From the NCBI RefSeq assembly GCF_025961475.1, contig NZ_JAOQNS010000005.1:1-64000 (forward strand): a stretch of DNA of 64,000 bases, read 5' to 3'. Both the position numbers and the translations under genes were made by a program. The notes beneath the pieces were generated by a model. It was given only the letters and a program-made list of their open reading frames with translations. It had not been told where the DNA came from and ran no database searches. The stretch comes from Rhodobium gokarnense (lineage in GTDB: Bacteria; Pseudomonadota; Alphaproteobacteria; Rhizobiales; Rhodobiaceae). Shown here piece after piece: positions 62,846 to 64,000 of the stretch; the stretch's first letter is position 1; the number at the start of each line of letters is the position of its first letter.

Positions 62846-64000
62846 ATGATCCGTATCGGCATCGACATTGGCGGCACCTTCACCGACTTCGTTGCCTGGC
62901 GTGAAGGGGAGGACGAGGTCGGCCTGTCCTTCAAGCTGCCGTCGAGCCCCCCCGATTTCGACCGCACCGTCTGTGCGGGCTTCGACCGGATCGTCGACGA
63001 GATGAAACCGGACCACGGCGAAACCGTCATGGTGATGCACGGCACCACCGTCAGCACCAACATGGTGATCGAGCGGGCCGGCGCGCGGTTGGGCTTGCTG
63101 ACCACGGACGGTTTCCGCGACCTCATGGGGCTGCAGCGGCTACGATTGAAGGACCCGACGGGCCTCTTCAACGACCGGCCGACACCGCTCGTGCCGCGCC
63201 AGCACGTCTTTCCGGTCGCCGGCCGTATCGATGCCCATGGCCGCGAGATCGTTGCGCTGGATGAAGCCGCCATTGCCGATGCCGCACGGCAGGCGGCGAA
63301 GGCCGGTGTCGAAAGCCTTGCGATCGCGTTCATCAACAGCTTCCGGAATCCCGAACACGAACGCCGCGCCCGCGACATCGCCCGGAAGGCGGCTCCCGGC
63401 ATGGATGTCAGCCTGTCCTCCGACATCTGGCCGCAGATCGGCGAGTACGAGCGGGCGCTGATCGCCCTGCTCAACGGTTTCGTCAAGAAGCGGATGAGCG
63501 ACTATCTGACGGCGATCGAAACCCATATGGCATCGCGCCATGATAGGGCGCACCTGTTCGTGACCCGGTCGAACGGCGGTGCCATGTCCACGGCCGAAGC
63601 CAGGCGCGAGCCGGTGCACACCTTGCTCTCAGGCCCGGCTTCGGGCGTCGCCGCCGCCAGCTTCCTCGGGCGTCTTGCGAAGATCGAGGATCTCCTCACC
63701 TTCGACATGGGCGGCACCAGCACGGACATGTCGCTGATCCGCGACGGCCAGCCCACGGTGTCGCGCGAGGCGGAGGTCGGGGACTTTCCGCTGTCGATGC
63801 CGGTGACGGGCATTGAGGCGATCGGCGCCGGCGGCGGATCGGTGATTGCGGTTCGCGACGGGGTGCTGTCGGTCGGCCCGCAAAGCACCCAGTCCTATCC
63901 CGGTCCGGCCTGTTACGGCCGCGGCGGCACCCGGCCGGCACTCACCGATGCCTACCTGCTCTGCAACTATATCGACGAGCGGCATTTCCTCGGCGGCCAG
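62846..64000 (+). CDS. Hydantoinase A / 5-oxoprolinase family protein, 3' end outside window
   Basis: 385 residues are visible and the frame is open at the right edge. N-terminal ASKHA-type M-I-R-I-G-I-D-I-G-G-T-F-T-D-F, M-H-G-T-T-V-S-T-N, G-L-L-T-T-D-G-F-R-D, then F-D-M-G-G-T-S-T-D and A-I-G-A-G-G-G-S. HyuA subunits use ATP to open hydantoins, 5-oxoproline or caprolactam-like rings, or acetone/acetophenone carboxylase substrates; a HyuB gene is expected beyond the window. An ATG at 62774 is in frame but upstream residues do not match the family. Confidence 0.88.
   Translation, partial: MIRIGIDIGGTFTDFVAWREGEDEVGLSFKLPSSPPDFDRTVCAGFDRIVDEMKPDHGETVMVMHGTTVSTNMVIERAGARLGLLTTDGFRDLMGLQRLRLKDPTGLFNDRPTPLVPRQHVFPVAGRIDAHGREIVALDEAAIADAARQAAKAGVESLAIAFINSFRNPEHERRARDIARKAAPGMDVSLSSDIWPQIGEYERALIALLNGFVKKRMSDYLTAIETHMASRHDRAHLFVTRSNGGAMSTAEARREPVHTLLSGPASGVAAASFLGRLAKIEDLLTFDMGGTSTDMSLIRDGQPTVSREAEVGDFPLSMPVTGIEAIGAGGGSVIAVRDGVLSVGPQSTQSYPGPACYGRGGTRPALTDAYLLCNYIDERHFLGGQ

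Overview
The window reads as chromosome of a high-GC alphaproteobacterium, most likely Hyphomicrobiales (Rhizobiales). This rests on the 23-residue-style PleC/DivJ-like kinase core, the DUF1289 and clan-AA protease pair, the long IolC-DUF2090 kinase and the GGAA-N6-TTCC IolR-type operator. Genus cannot be fixed from sequence alone. No rRNA, tRNA or CRISPR was recognised.

Layout. (1) 1-2.9 kb: the 3' part of a large NLR-like protein, with LRR repeats, a Roc-COR GTPase and a C-terminal TIR domain. Its LRRs are encoded by ten near-identical 66-bp units that differ at a few codons. (2) 2.9-12.3 kb: ordinary chromosomal genes (Lrp regulator, sulfurtransferase-like protein, YARHG protein, uracil-DNA glycosylase, GST, nuclease, histidine kinase, cobT, DUF1289, membrane protease, TauE-like exporter, dusA). 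(3) 12.29-42.69 kb: a putative genomic island of about 30.4 kb. It is bounded on one side by the 5' end of intact dusA and on the other by a dusA 5' remnant carrying an identical 23-bp core. dusA is a known integration site. No integrase gene survives, but a frameshifted PrtN-like gene lies at the right end and IS scraps lie in the middle.

The island has two metabolic modules. The first (13.2-32.8 kb) is a B12-independent glycyl-radical microcompartment locus of the 1,2-propanediol type (GRM3-like). It holds a glycyl radical diol dehydratase with its activase, PduP aldehyde dehydrogenase, PduQ alcohol dehydrogenase, PduL phosphotransacylase and acetate/propionate kinase. It also holds four kinds of shell protein plus a vertex protein, EutJ, a GlcG/PduO-C protein, a dedicated SAM synthetase, and a PocR sensor kinase with an AraC-type response regulator. 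The expected flow is propanediol to propionaldehyde, then to propanol (NADH reoxidation) and to propionyl-CoA, propionyl-phosphate and propionate plus ATP. The second (33.5-42 kb) is a divergent, IolR-type-operator-controlled polyol/sugar-acid module: TRAP transporter, two dehydrogenases, RpiR regulator, IolC kinase and a broken mmsA.

(4) 42.8-50 kb: a likely phosphonoalanine degradation operon (ABC importer, aminotransferase, phosphonopyruvate hydrolase) behind a LysR gene, with a nested palindrome in its promoter region. (5) 50.2-60.3 kb: an acetoacetate / short-chain fatty acid operon (atoD-atoA-atoE-atoB-pta-ackA). It is divergent from atoSC and has a sigma-54 promoter and an upstream palindrome. 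It would convert acetoacetate to acetyl-CoA and recover ATP through acetyl-phosphate. (6) 60.35-61.2 kb: an IS5-family (IS427-like) element, followed by a LysR gene and the start of a hydantoinase/oxoprolinase gene that runs off the window.

Coordinates of starts are my reading of ATG/GTG plus Shine-Dalgarno and overlap context. Functions outside motif-level evidence are inference.
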